A DNA stretch of 64,000 nucleotides from Propionibacteriaceae bacterium (lineage in GTDB: Bacteria > Actinomycetota > Actinomycetes > Propionibacteriales > Propionibacteriaceae). The stretch's first letter is position 1; each line of letters starts with the position of its first letter. Both the position numbers and the translations under genes were made by a program. The stretch lies in NCBI GenBank assembly GCA_905372155.1, contig CAJPNZ010000003.1:33682-97681 (forward strand). The letters run 5' to 3'. The notes beneath the pieces were generated by a model that did not search any database, was not told the origin of the DNA, and worked only from the letters and a program-made list of their open reading frames with translations. This document shows positions 1 through 7,700 of this stretch, in pieces.

Positions 1-1
1 G

Positions 2-241
2 CTCGTGGATCGCGGGGTCGTCGGCCTGGGCGTCGACACCCTCGGCATCGATCCCGGCGACAAACCCGATTTCCCGGTGCACAGAACCGTCTCCCACCCC
101 GCAGGGCTGTGGCACCTGGAGAACCTGATGAACCTCGAACAGCTCCCGGCCACGGGCGGCGTCATCGTGGTCGGGGTGCCGCGGATCGCGGGTGGAACCG
201 GTTTCCCCACCCGCGTGTTCGCCTTCGTTCCCAAGCAATGA
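2..241 (+). CDS. Cyclase-family protein, C-terminal end (partial)
   Basis: This is the last 79 residues of a gene that begins before the window. The segment carries VDTLGIDPG, FPVHR and LENLMNLEQLPATGG, typical of the C-terminal half of the cyclase/kynurenine-formamidase-like family (PF04199), metal-dependent amide or ester hydrolases. The family metal-binding H-x-G-T-H region is upstream and cannot be checked. It precedes an AhpD-like gene by 18 nt, so it is probably the upstream member of that operon. The substrate is unknown. Confidence 0.72.
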   Translation, partial: LVDRGVVGLGVDTLGIDPGDKPDFPVHRTVSHPAGLWHLENLMNLEQLPATGGVIVVGVPRIAGGTGFPTRVFAFVPKQ

Positions 242-259
242 ACAGTTGAAAGGGTCGCA

Positions 260-664
260 ATGGAATACACACCCACTCTTCCCCTCGTCGACGACGAGTC
301 CGCCAGCCCACGCATCAAGGCCGTCTTCGACGACATCCGCGCCACCCGCCAAACCGATTTCATCAACAACTTCTGGCGGGCCCTGGCCAACGATCCCGCG
401 AATCTGGAGCGCACCTGGCAGGAGCTCAAGGAACTCATGGGTCCCGGCACGGAACTGGATCCGGTGATCAAGGAACTGATCTACGTGGCGGTCTCCACTG
501 TCAACAACTGCACCTACTGCGTGCGCTCCCACACTGCCGCGGCCCGCGCCAAGGGCGCCAGCGACGCGCAGATCGCCGAGCTGCAGTCCATCGTCGCGGC
601 CGCCAACAAGACCAACCGCCTCGCGATCGGGCTCCAGGTGCCCATCGACGAGGTCTTCGCCTAG
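260..664 (+). CDS. Carboxymuconolactone decarboxylase / AhpD-like protein
   Basis: This is a 134-residue single-domain protein of the CMD/AhpD fold. The redox motif is complete: C84-T-Y-C87 followed by H91, in a helix starting NNCTYC. Members with this motif act as thiol-dependent peroxide or alkyl-hydroperoxide reductants; decarboxylases of the family usually lack the cysteine pair, so a redox role is more likely. The ATG is preceded by GAAAGGG at a suitable distance. It lies 24 nt before an SDR gene, in one operon with the cyclase-family and aminotransferase genes. The physiological substrate is not evident. Confidence 0.82.
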   Translation: MEYTPTLPLVDDESASPRIKAVFDDIRATRQTDFINNFWRALANDPANLERTWQELKELMGPGTELDPVIKELIYVAVSTVNNCTYCVRSHTAAARAKGASDAQIAELQSIVAAANKTNRLAIGLQVPIDEVFA

Positions 665-688
665 ATTCAGTAGACAAGGAGGGCACCC

Positions 689-1462
689 ATGGATCTGGGT
701 CTGAACGACAGGCGAGCGATCGTCACCGGGGGTTCCAAGGGCCTCGGGTTCGCCATCGCACGAGAACTCCTCTCCGAAGGAGCCGTGGTGCGGATCTGTG
801 CCCGCAACGCCGGCGATGTGGAAGCCGCTGTTGGGAGGCTCGGTGAAGGCGCGGATGGCCGTGTCGTCGACGTGCGTGATGCTGGACAGCTGAACGACTT
901 CGTGGCCTGGGCGGCGGAGTCGATGGGCGGCATCGACGTCCTGGTCAACAACGCCGGCGGAGCGCATCCGGGCTCCTTCGAAACTCTCTCGGACGAGTCG
1001 CTGCTGGCCGATTTCAACATCAAGGTGCACACCTGGTTCCGGGCCGTGAAGGCTGCCCTGCCATGGCTGCGGCAAAGCCCCGCGCCCAGGGTGATCAACA
1101 TCGGGTCGGTCTACGCCCGGATGCCCGATTTCCGGTTTTTCTCCACGACGGTGAACCGCGCGGCCGGGCTCAACCTGACCAAGGCCCTGGCCCAGGAGCT
1201 GGCGGGCGACGGGATCCTGGTCAATGCCGTGAACATCGGCTGCGTCAAGACCCCGCAGTGGGCGAACATCCACGCAAAACGGGCACCGGAGAAATCAGCG
1301 GAGGAGTTCTTCGCGGACCTGGCCGCCGATGAGATCCCCCTCGCCCGTTTCGGCAAACCGGATGAGGTCTCGGGAATCGTGGCCTTCCTGGCAGGCGACC
1401 GGGCGGGTTACATCACGGGCGCAAGCATCGACGTCGCCGGCGGCATGGGCCGCTACACCTGA
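689..1462 (+). CDS. SDR-family protein with degenerate active site
   Basis: This 257-residue Rossmann-fold protein belongs to the classical short-chain dehydrogenase/reductase group. The cofactor loop TGGSKGLG (13-20), the NNAGG motif (87-91) and the catalytic-type serine S140 are present, as is the C-terminal YITGASIDVAGG region. The YxxxK catalytic pair is missing. Aligning on LTKALAQE places T153 where Tyr is expected and R157 where Lys is expected. The protein therefore either uses unusual chemistry or acts as a binding subunit. A strong AAGGAGG precedes the ATG. The aminotransferase gene follows after 18 nt. Confidence 0.85.
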   Translation: MDLGLNDRRAIVTGGSKGLGFAIARELLSEGAVVRICARNAGDVEAAVGRLGEGADGRVVDVRDAGQLNDFVAWAAESMGGIDVLVNNAGGAHPGSFETLSDESLLADFNIKVHTWFRAVKAALPWLRQSPAPRVINIGSVYARMPDFRFFSTTVNRAAGLNLTKALAQELAGDGILVNAVNIGCVKTPQWANIHAKRAPEKSAEEFFADLAADEIPLARFGKPDEVSGIVAFLAGDRAGYITGASIDVAGGMGRYT

Positions 1463-1480
1463 ACCTTGAAGGAGACAACA

Positions 1481-2563
1481 ATGGCTGATTTCCGTCTGGA
1501 TACCGCGACCCGCAGGCCGCAGGCCGAACGCGAGGCGATCCTCGCCGACCCTGGGTTCGGATCGAACTTCAGCGACCACATGGTCCTGATCGACTGGAAC
1601 CCGGAACGCGGCTGGCACGACCACCGGATCGTCGGCTACGCCCCGTTCACCCTCGACCCGGCCTCGGCGGTGTTCCACTACGCCCAGGAGGCGTTCGAGG
1701 GTTTGAAGGCCTACGCCCACGAGGACGGTTCGATCTGGCGGTTCCGCGCCGACGTCAACGCCGCCCGGTTCCAGCGTTCGGCCCGTCGCCTGGCGCTGCC
1801 CGAACTCAGCGTCGATGATTTCCTGACCGGCATCGACCGTCTCGTGGAGGTGGACCGGGAGTGGGTGCCGCGCGGGGCGGAGCAGAGCCTGTACCTGAGG
1901 CCCTTCATGTTCGCCCACTCGGCCTTCCTGGCGGTCAAGCCGTCGACCTCGGTCACCTACGCGGTCATCGCGAGCCCGTCCGGGGCCTACTTCGGCGGCT
2001 CCGGGGTGCAGCCGGTCAAGATCTGGGTCTCCCGCGACTTCAGCCGGGCCGCTCCCGGCGGAACGGGTTTCGCCAAGTGCGGCGGCAACTACGCCGCCTC
2101 GATGGTGGCCCAGCAGGAGGCCGAGGCGGCCGGGTGCAGCCAGGTCGCCTTCCTCGACGCGGTGGAGCACCGCTACGTCGAGGAACTGGGCGGCATGAAC
2201 CTGTTCGCCGTCACCGCCGACGGCCGCGTGATCACCCCGGCGCTCACGGACTCGATCCTGGAGGGCGTGACCCGCTCCGCGGTCCTGCGTCTCGCGGCCG
2301 ATGCCGGCCTGGCCGTCGAGGAACGCCGTCTCTCGCAGCAGGAGCTCCACCGGGGCATCGACGACGGCGGCATCCGCGAGGTCTTCGCCTGCGGCACCGC
2401 GGCCATCATCACCCCAGTGGCCAGCTTCACCGACCCCGACGGCACCCACACCGTGGCGGACGGGCAGCCGGGCGCCACGACGCTCGACCTGCGCCGGCAG
2501 CTCACCGAGATCCAGTACGGGCGGCGCCCCGACCCCTACGGCTGGATGCACCGCATCGTCTGA
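1481..2563 (+). CDS. ilvE: Branched-chain amino acid aminotransferase
   Basis: This is a 360-residue PLP-dependent fold-type IV aminotransferase that interconverts Leu, Ile and Val with their 2-oxo acids, using glutamate/2-oxoglutarate. FHYAQEAFEGLKAY near the N-terminus and GFAKCGGNYAAS near residue 195 (the PLP lysine in K-C-G-G-N-Y) are diagnostic, as are EELGGMN and GTAAIITPV further on. I chose the ATG at 1481 because AAGGAG lies just upstream of it; the in-frame TTG at 1466 overlaps that ribosome-binding site. It is the last gene of the leading operon and ends 9 nt from the convergent peroxidase gene. Confidence 0.93.
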   Translation: MADFRLDTATRRPQAEREAILADPGFGSNFSDHMVLIDWNPERGWHDHRIVGYAPFTLDPASAVFHYAQEAFEGLKAYAHEDGSIWRFRADVNAARFQRSARRLALPELSVDDFLTGIDRLVEVDREWVPRGAEQSLYLRPFMFAHSAFLAVKPSTSVTYAVIASPSGAYFGGSGVQPVKIWVSRDFSRAAPGGTGFAKCGGNYAASMVAQQEAEAAGCSQVAFLDAVEHRYVEELGGMNLFAVTADGRVITPALTDSILEGVTRSAVLRLAADAGLAVEERRLSQQELHRGIDDGGIREVFACGTAAIITPVASFTDPDGTHTVADGQPGATTLDLRRQLTEIQYGRRPDPYGWMHRIV

Positions 2564-2571
2564 GCGCGGGC

Positions 2572-3477
2572 TCAGTCGTCGTCCTGCGGGAGGTAGTCCG
2601 CCAGGGCCTGCACCGATGGGATGACATAGGTCGCTCCGCTGAGCGGGGTGGTGAAACGGGTCAGCGCGTCGCGGGTCCCGTCGACACCGGCCATGCGGCG
2701 CAGCATCTCGAACTGCCGCCACTGGTCCTGGCTGAAACCGACGAACAGCGTACCGTGCTCCCCGGTACAGCCGTACGAGACGTTGTGCCGGAAGATGTCG
2801 AGTTCGTTGCCGTCAACGTCGACCACGGTCCGGGCAACATGCGAGGAGGCCGGTTTGATGTCGTCGGGAAGCTCGACGGAGTCGGGTTTCGTGCGGCCGA
2901 TGACGAGTTCTTGGTCGTGTTCGCTGAGGTTCAGCCAGGACTTCTCGTGCCGCCACTGCTGAAAAACCAGGATACTCGCCCCCGCCCCGGGCCTGCCCGG
3001 GGCGACACACGCCACCGCGGGGGCCTCGATCAGCGAGGGATTCTCGCTGCCGTCGATGAATCCCGTCAGATCGCGCGACTGCTTGTAGTGCCACCCGTCC
3101 AGTTCCGTGGCGACGGTGGCGATCCCGGCGAGGGCGTCGCGCAGTTCCGTTGCCCGATCGAACAGGATGGAGCGTTCCCCAGCGGAGAGCCACACCCACA
3201 GGTCGTGCGGGGTGGCGGGCATCGCGAAACCGTCGGTTCCGCGGATCGGATCGTCCCAGTCGGCAGCATCCTCCGGTGTGTCCGCGGGTCGGGTGGCACG
3301 CCACAGGCCGGGCCTGACCCCCACGACCATGTTGGTACCGCCCTCCGTGTAGGCGGCCGGAATCCTGAGCAGCGTCCGAAGCGCTTCCTCCAGCGCCTCG
3401 GGGCGATCGAGATCGAGCTCCAGGTATGTGTTCTCCGGGTTTCCCTGGGCGAAGATTCCAGGCTGCGGCATGGTCAT
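2572..3477 (-). CDS. Dyp-type heme peroxidase
   Basis: This 301-residue dye-decolorizing peroxidase uses H2O2 to oxidise dyes, phenolics or other bulky substrates. The family motif G-F-I-D-G (139-143) with the distal aspartate D142 is present, followed by SENP. H213 in SSHVAR sits where the proximal heme ligand is expected, and IFRHNVSYG follows. No Tat or Sec signal is visible, so it is probably cytoplasmic or encapsulated, though no encapsulin gene is in the window. The start ATG overlaps the stop of a short upstream frame by 4 nt (ATGA), implying translational coupling if that frame is real. Confidence 0.9.
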   Translation of the reverse strand: MTMPQPGIFAQGNPENTYLELDLDRPEALEEALRTLLRIPAAYTEGGTNMVVGVRPGLWRATRPADTPEDAADWDDPIRGTDGFAMPATPHDLWVWLSAGERSILFDRATELRDALAGIATVATELDGWHYKQSRDLTGFIDGSENPSLIEAPAVACVAPGRPGAGASILVFQQWRHEKSWLNLSEHDQELVIGRTKPDSVELPDDIKPASSHVARTVVDVDGNELDIFRHNVSYGCTGEHGTLFVGFSQDQWRQFEMLRRMAGVDGTRDALTRFTTPLSGATYVIPSVQALADYLPQDDD

Positions 3478-3638
3478 GGCGACACCCTACCGGGAAAATC
3501 CTCGATTCTCGCGACACCCGATCGGTCTCCTCGCATCTTGACCGCTTCCTCGGTGAGGTCGCTCAGGAAGTGGTGGCTGCCCGCGACGAAGACCAGCGAC
3601 GGTGGTGCAACCGCGATGAACATGCCCGTCATCACCAT
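3474..3638 (-). CDS. Small hypothetical protein upstream of Dyp peroxidase
   Basis: This is a 54-residue frame, with a start at 3638 favoured and alternatives at 3632 and 3623. It ends in a TGA that overlaps the peroxidase ATG by 4 nt. It is hydrophobic near the start (GMFIAVAPPSLVFVAG), then has a charged tail. Third codon positions are GC-rich in the first two thirds, as in real genes here. I do not recognise the family. The overlap with the peroxidase start is the main reason to consider it translated. It could equally be leader sequence. Confidence 0.35.
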   Translation of the reverse strand: MVMTGMFIAVAPPSLVFVAGSHHFLSDLTEEAVKMRGDRSGVARIEDFPGRVSP

Positions 3639-3722
3639 TCCGTGGCCGACGCCGTGGGCGGTCCGGAACCGCGGGAACACCACCCGGGGAGCTAGACGGC
3701 CGGGGTGGCGTAGGTTTGTGCC

Positions 3723-3902
3723 GTGACCAAGAAGGCCCGTCAGCGCACCCTCCCGGAGCAGCTGCGCGAACACCGGGTGGCCAGCACGACCACCGAGATC
3801 ACCAACCTCCGGATCGACACGGCCGACGTGGACCTGCTGGTCACCGACCGTCCCCTGCCCGCTTCGCTCCCCACCCTGCCGACGGAGGTGCCGCACCCGT
3901 GA
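3723..3902 (+). CDS. Small hypothetical protein upstream of GH4 gene
   Basis: This is a 59-residue frame starting with GTG, rich in charged residues (VTKKARQRTLPEQLREHRV) and ending with a Pro-rich tail. Its TGA overlaps the GTG of the GH4 gene by 4 nt, the same coupling arrangement used by many real pairs in this window. It diverges from the Dyp peroxidase unit, so promoters for both should lie around 3640-3720. The family is not recognised. It may be a regulatory leader peptide or a small protein. Confidence 0.35.
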   Translation: MTKKARQRTLPEQLREHRVASTTTEITNLRIDTADVDLLVTDRPLPASLPTLPTEVPHP

Positions 3903-5284
3903 AACTGACCCTTCTGGGCGGCGGAGGTTTCCGCGTCCCGTTGATGTTCCGCACCCTGCTGGCCGACCAGAGCGACCGCCGGGTCACCGAGCTGAGGCTC
4001 TGGGACACCGACGCGGGGCGCCTGGCCGTGATCCGTTCCATCCTGCAGGCGATGGCACAGGGTCATCCGAGAGCCCCCGAGGTGCGGGTGGCGCAGAACC
4101 TGGAAGAGGCCGTGGCCGGAACCGATTTCGTCTTCAGCGCCATCCGGGTCGGGGGCACCGAGGGCCGCGCCACCGAGGAGACCATCGCCCACTGCTGCGG
4201 GGTCCTCGGGCAGGAGACCACAGGCTTCGGTGGCCTGGACTACGCGCTGCGCGGCATCCCCACCGCCGTCCGGATCGCCGAGACGATCGCCCGGCTGGCC
4301 CCCGGGGCCCATCTGATCAACTTCACCAACCCGGCCGGGATCATCACAGAGGTGAGCTCCCGGATCCTGGGTGACCGGGTGATCGGGATCTGCGACTCCC
4401 CCGTCGGCCTGGCCCGGCGAGTACTCGACACCCTGGAGGGCGCGGGACTGGTGGCCACGGGAACCGCCTCCCGGGTGATCGCGGGCGACGACCGGGTCCG
4501 GCTCGACTACGTCGGGCTCAACCACCTGGGCTGGTTGCAGCGGCTGCTGGTGGACGGCGACGACGTGCTGCCGCTGCTGCTGGAACGCCCCGACCTGATC
4601 GAATCCTTCGAGGAGGGCCGTCTGTTCGGCGCCGGGTGGCTGCGGCAGCTCGGGTCGGTGCCGAACGAATACCTGCACTACTACTACTTCGCCCACGAAA
4701 CCCGAAGAGCCGACGAGACCGTGGAGGCCACCCGGGGGGTGTTCCTGGCCGCCCAGCAACGCGACTTCTACGCCCGCGCCGCCACCCTGCCCGGCCCGGA
4801 GGCGTACGCGCTGTGGGAGGCCACCCGGTTGCGCCGCGAGGAAACCTACATGGCCTCCAACCGGTTGGCCGCGGGCGGCGTGGAACGCGACGCGGCGGAC
4901 CTCGCCTCCGGTGGCTACGACCGGGTGGCGCTGGCGGTGATGAAGGCGATCGCCTTCGACGAGACCACCGACCTGATCGTCAACCTCCGCAACGGCGACC
5001 GGCTGCCGGAGCTACCCCGGGATGCCGTCATCGAGGCACCCTGCCGGATCGGCTCCGCCGGGCCGGCGCCGCTGCCCGTCTCGCCGCTACCGGAACACGC
5101 CATCGGGTTGGTGCAGTCGGTCAAGTACGCGGAACGCACCACCATCCGGGCCGCCCTGGAGGGCAGCCTGGATCTGGCCGTCGCGGCCTTCGCCCACCAC
5201 CCGCTGATCGACGGTGTGGGTGTGGCCCGGGAACTGCTGGAACGCGCCCGGGCGGAGTTCCCGGAACTCGGTTACCTGTCCTGA
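3899..5284 (+). CDS. GH4-family 6-phospho-beta-glucosidase-like glycosidase
   Basis: This 461-residue protein is a family 4 glycoside hydrolase, enzymes that use NAD+ and a divalent metal to cleave (phospho)glycosides by an oxidation-elimination route. The N-terminal dinucleotide loop LLGGGGFRVP (5-14), NFTNPAG (141-147), GICDSP with the metal cysteine C165, and NHLGW with H209 are all present. The layout fits the 6-phospho-beta-glucosidase subgroup, but substrate cannot be read from sequence. The GTG start overlaps a small upstream frame by 4 nt. A phosphodiesterase-like hydrolase and a GH125 mannosidase follow on the same strand, suggesting a glycan or phosphoglycoside utilisation module. 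Confidence 0.88.
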   Translation: MKLTLLGGGGFRVPLMFRTLLADQSDRRVTELRLWDTDAGRLAVIRSILQAMAQGHPRAPEVRVAQNLEEAVAGTDFVFSAIRVGGTEGRATEETIAHCCGVLGQETTGFGGLDYALRGIPTAVRIAETIARLAPGAHLINFTNPAGIITEVSSRILGDRVIGICDSPVGLARRVLDTLEGAGLVATGTASRVIAGDDRVRLDYVGLNHLGWLQRLLVDGDDVLPLLLERPDLIESFEEGRLFGAGWLRQLGSVPNEYLHYYYFAHETRRADETVEATRGVFLAAQQRDFYARAATLPGPEAYALWEATRLRREETYMASNRLAAGGVERDAADLASGGYDRVALAVMKAIAFDETTDLIVNLRNGDRLPELPRDAVIEAPCRIGSAGPAPLPVSPLPEHAIGLVQSVKYAERTTIRAALEGSLDLAVAAFAHHPLIDGVGVARELLERARAEFPELGYLS

Positions 5285-5395
5285 GGCCGGCATGCACCAC
5301 TTCGGCTCCGTGATCCCGGAACGCGTCGGGATCCCGATCGCCCCGACCGCGTTCACGATCCTGACCCCGCGCACCACACCCGCTGAAGGAGAAAC

Positions 5396-6415
5396 ATGAA
5401 ACTGCTGCTGATCGGCCTGGACGGGGTACGGATCGACGTCGCCGTGCCCTCGGTGATCCCCGGGAATCCGGCGTTCGCCGAACCCCACCACCCGGGCGAC
5501 CCGCGGTTCGCCGCGGAACCCGCACCCGCGGATCGCCCCGAGATGCCACCCACCACATCCCCCGCCGCGCCGACGCTGGCCCGGCTCGTCGCGGGCGGGG
5601 TGATCGCACCGGTGTGGATGACCCCGCCCACCGACTCCGGACCGGGCTGGTCCAACCTGCTGACGGGCACCACCCACGAGCAGAACAACGTGTGGCGGAA
5701 CGAGTTCGTCGGGCACAGGCTGGCGGAATGCCCCGACGTGCTGTCCCGGATATTCTTCGCCGCCCCGAGGGCCCGCACCTACGCCGCGGCCACGTGGGAA
5801 GCGCTGCTCGGGAGTTTCGGACCTGTGATCCAGCGCCGCATCGACCAGCAACGCACCGGACAACACAAGCTGTTCGTCCCCCACGACTTCACCCGCGGCT
5901 GCGTCAGCGCCGACATCGAGGTGCGCAGCCACGCCTGCCAGGTGCTCAACCACGAGGGCCCGGATGCGGCGTTCGTCTACTTCGAGGGGGTCGACGAGGC
6001 CGGGCACCGGCACGGCGCGGCCTCCCCCGGATATCGCAGCGCCATCGGGGAGGTGGACGAGCACGTCCGCGCCCTCGTCAAGGCCGTGGCCGAACGCCAC
6101 GAAGCACTTGGGGAACGGTGGCTGGTGGCGGTGACCACCGACCACGGGCACAACCCGGAGGGCGGGCACGGTGGGGATGAGATCGACGTTCGGCGCTCGT
6201 TCCTGATCCTGCACGCCTTCGGCGCCCCGGTGAAACTTCCGGCTCGTCTCCTGGCGGACGGGCTGCCCAAGGCCCTGTACAGCCACGAGGTGACACCACT
6301 GCTGCTGGAGCTGCTGGGCGTGACCGGCGGTTCATGGCAGCCAGAACACGAAGTGGGGCTCGCCGTCGACATCCCCTCGGTGGGTCCTACGAGAAACTTG
6401 ACCTTCGAGTGGTGA
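5396..6415 (+). CDS. Type I phosphodiesterase / alkaline phosphatase superfamily hydrolase
   Basis: This is a 339-residue member of the nucleotide pyrophosphatase/phosphodiesterase fold. The N-terminal metal aspartate lies in LLLIGLDGVR (D9), a nucleophile region in TDSGPGWSNLLTG, and C-terminal metal residues in TTDHGHNPEGGHGG. No signal peptide is seen, so the substrate is probably intracellular. AAGGAG precedes the ATG. Its place between a GH4 and a GH125 gene suggests it removes a phospho-group from imported glycans or phosphoglycosides; this role is inferred from context. Confidence 0.82.
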   Translation: MKLLLIGLDGVRIDVAVPSVIPGNPAFAEPHHPGDPRFAAEPAPADRPEMPPTTSPAAPTLARLVAGGVIAPVWMTPPTDSGPGWSNLLTGTTHEQNNVWRNEFVGHRLAECPDVLSRIFFAAPRARTYAAATWEALLGSFGPVIQRRIDQQRTGQHKLFVPHDFTRGCVSADIEVRSHACQVLNHEGPDAAFVYFEGVDEAGHRHGAASPGYRSAIGEVDEHVRALVKAVAERHEALGERWLVAVTTDHGHNPEGGHGGDEIDVRRSFLILHAFGAPVKLPARLLADGLPKALYSHEVTPLLLELLGVTGGSWQPEHEVGLAVDIPSVGPTRNLTFEW

Positions 6416-6446
6416 CCTGGGGCGCACCCATCGGGGAGCCGACACC

Positions 6447-7700
6447 ATGTCCGCTGGTGTTGCCCGGGCGGCTGCTCGCCGATGTCCGAGAGCAGCCGCC
6501 CGGCTACTGACCAACATCGCCACCACCACGATCGATCTGGGCGAGGATGGCGAGGAGACCTGGGTGATCACCGGCGACATCCCCGCCATGTGGTTGCGGG
6601 ATTCCTGTCTGCAGCTGTCCCCGTTGCTTCGCCTCGCCCCGCGCCACCCGGAACTGGCTGGGGTGGCCGCCGGCCTGCTCCGGCGTCACTGGCGGATGAT
6701 CCTGGTCGATCCTCATGCCGACGCCTTCAACCGGCGACCGAGCGGAAACCGCTGGGATGATGACCGACCGAGGCAGGGACCGTGGGTGTGGGAACGCAAG
6801 TGGGAACTCGACTCGCTGACCTTCCCTCTCGACCTGGCGCTTCGCCTGGACGGGCTCGGCTGCCGTGAGTGGCTGAATGCCGATTTCTACGACGCCTTCG
6901 ACGTCATCCTCACCATCACCGAGACCGAACAACGCCACGAGGCGGCGAGCCCGTATCGCTTCACCCGTCCCGGGGCTCCCACATCCGACACCCTCACACG
7001 CGCGGGCCGTGGACCCAGGGCCCGGGAGTGCGGGCTGGTCTTCCAGGCTTTCCGGCCCAGCGACGACGCCTGTCAGCTCGGTTTCAACATTCCCGGAAAC
7101 GCCTTCCTGGCCAGCACCCTGCGGCCTTTGGCGCCCATCCTGGATAGCGACCGGCGTGCTCGGACGGAGCGCCTAGCGGCAGGGATCGAGGATGGCATCC
7201 GCTGTTTCGGGACGATCGAGGACCCTGAGCCCCACCTGCTCTACGAAGTCGACGGTTTGGGAGGACAGCTGTTCATGGACGATGCGAATCTGCCGTCTCT
7301 GCTCGGGTTGCCCTATCTGGGAGTGTTGGCGGTCGACGACCCCGTGTACCTGGCCACCCGCCGCAGGGTCCTGTCCCCCGAGAACCCCTGCTTCGTCGAC
7401 GGTATCCGGCTGCGCGGCGTCGGTTCCCCACACACCCCACCCGGCCACGTCTGGCCGATCGCGATCGCGGTCACGGGCTTGACTGCATCCCACGAGGATG
7501 AGCAACTGGCCTGCCTGCACATGTTGATGAACAGCACCGGGGGTACCGGGTGGATGCACGAGGGCGTCGACGCCGATGATCCGTCGCGTTTCACCCGCCC
7601 CTGGTTCTCCTGGGCGAACGCGATGTTCTGCGAGCTGGCGCTGGCGATCGCGTCCCGCCCAGGAGTCGATTCCGGGGAACCGGTCAGCCGGCGACGGTGA
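6447..7700 (+). CDS. GH125 exo-alpha-1,6-mannosidase
   Basis: This 417-residue protein matches glycoside hydrolase family 125 (metal-independent, (alpha/alpha)6 barrel). TWVITGDIPAMWLRDS near the start is the family signature, and WVWERKWELDSL and MDDANLPSLLGLPYLG are further conserved blocks. Known members trim non-reducing alpha-1,6-mannose from N-glycan-like or fungal mannans. There is no signal peptide, so it would act on imported oligosaccharides together with the two genes upstream. It overlaps the convergent beta-helix gene by 17 nt at its 3' end. Confidence 0.9.
   Translation: MSAGVARAAARRCPRAAARLLTNIATTTIDLGEDGEETWVITGDIPAMWLRDSCLQLSPLLRLAPRHPELAGVAAGLLRRHWRMILVDPHADAFNRRPSGNRWDDDRPRQGPWVWERKWELDSLTFPLDLALRLDGLGCREWLNADFYDAFDVILTITETEQRHEAASPYRFTRPGAPTSDTLTRAGRGPRARECGLVFQAFRPSDDACQLGFNIPGNAFLASTLRPLAPILDSDRRARTERLAAGIEDGIRCFGTIEDPEPHLLYEVDGLGGQLFMDDANLPSLLGLPYLGVLAVDDPVYLATRRRVLSPENPCFVDGIRLRGVGSPHTPPGHVWPIAIAVTGLTASHEDEQLACLHMLMNSTGGTGWMHEGVDADDPSRFTRPWFSWANAMFCELALAIASRPGVDSGEPVSRRR

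Noticed and set aside
1295..2722. A 475-residue open frame antisense to ilvE
   Set aside because: A shadow frame without domains; ilvE is unambiguous.
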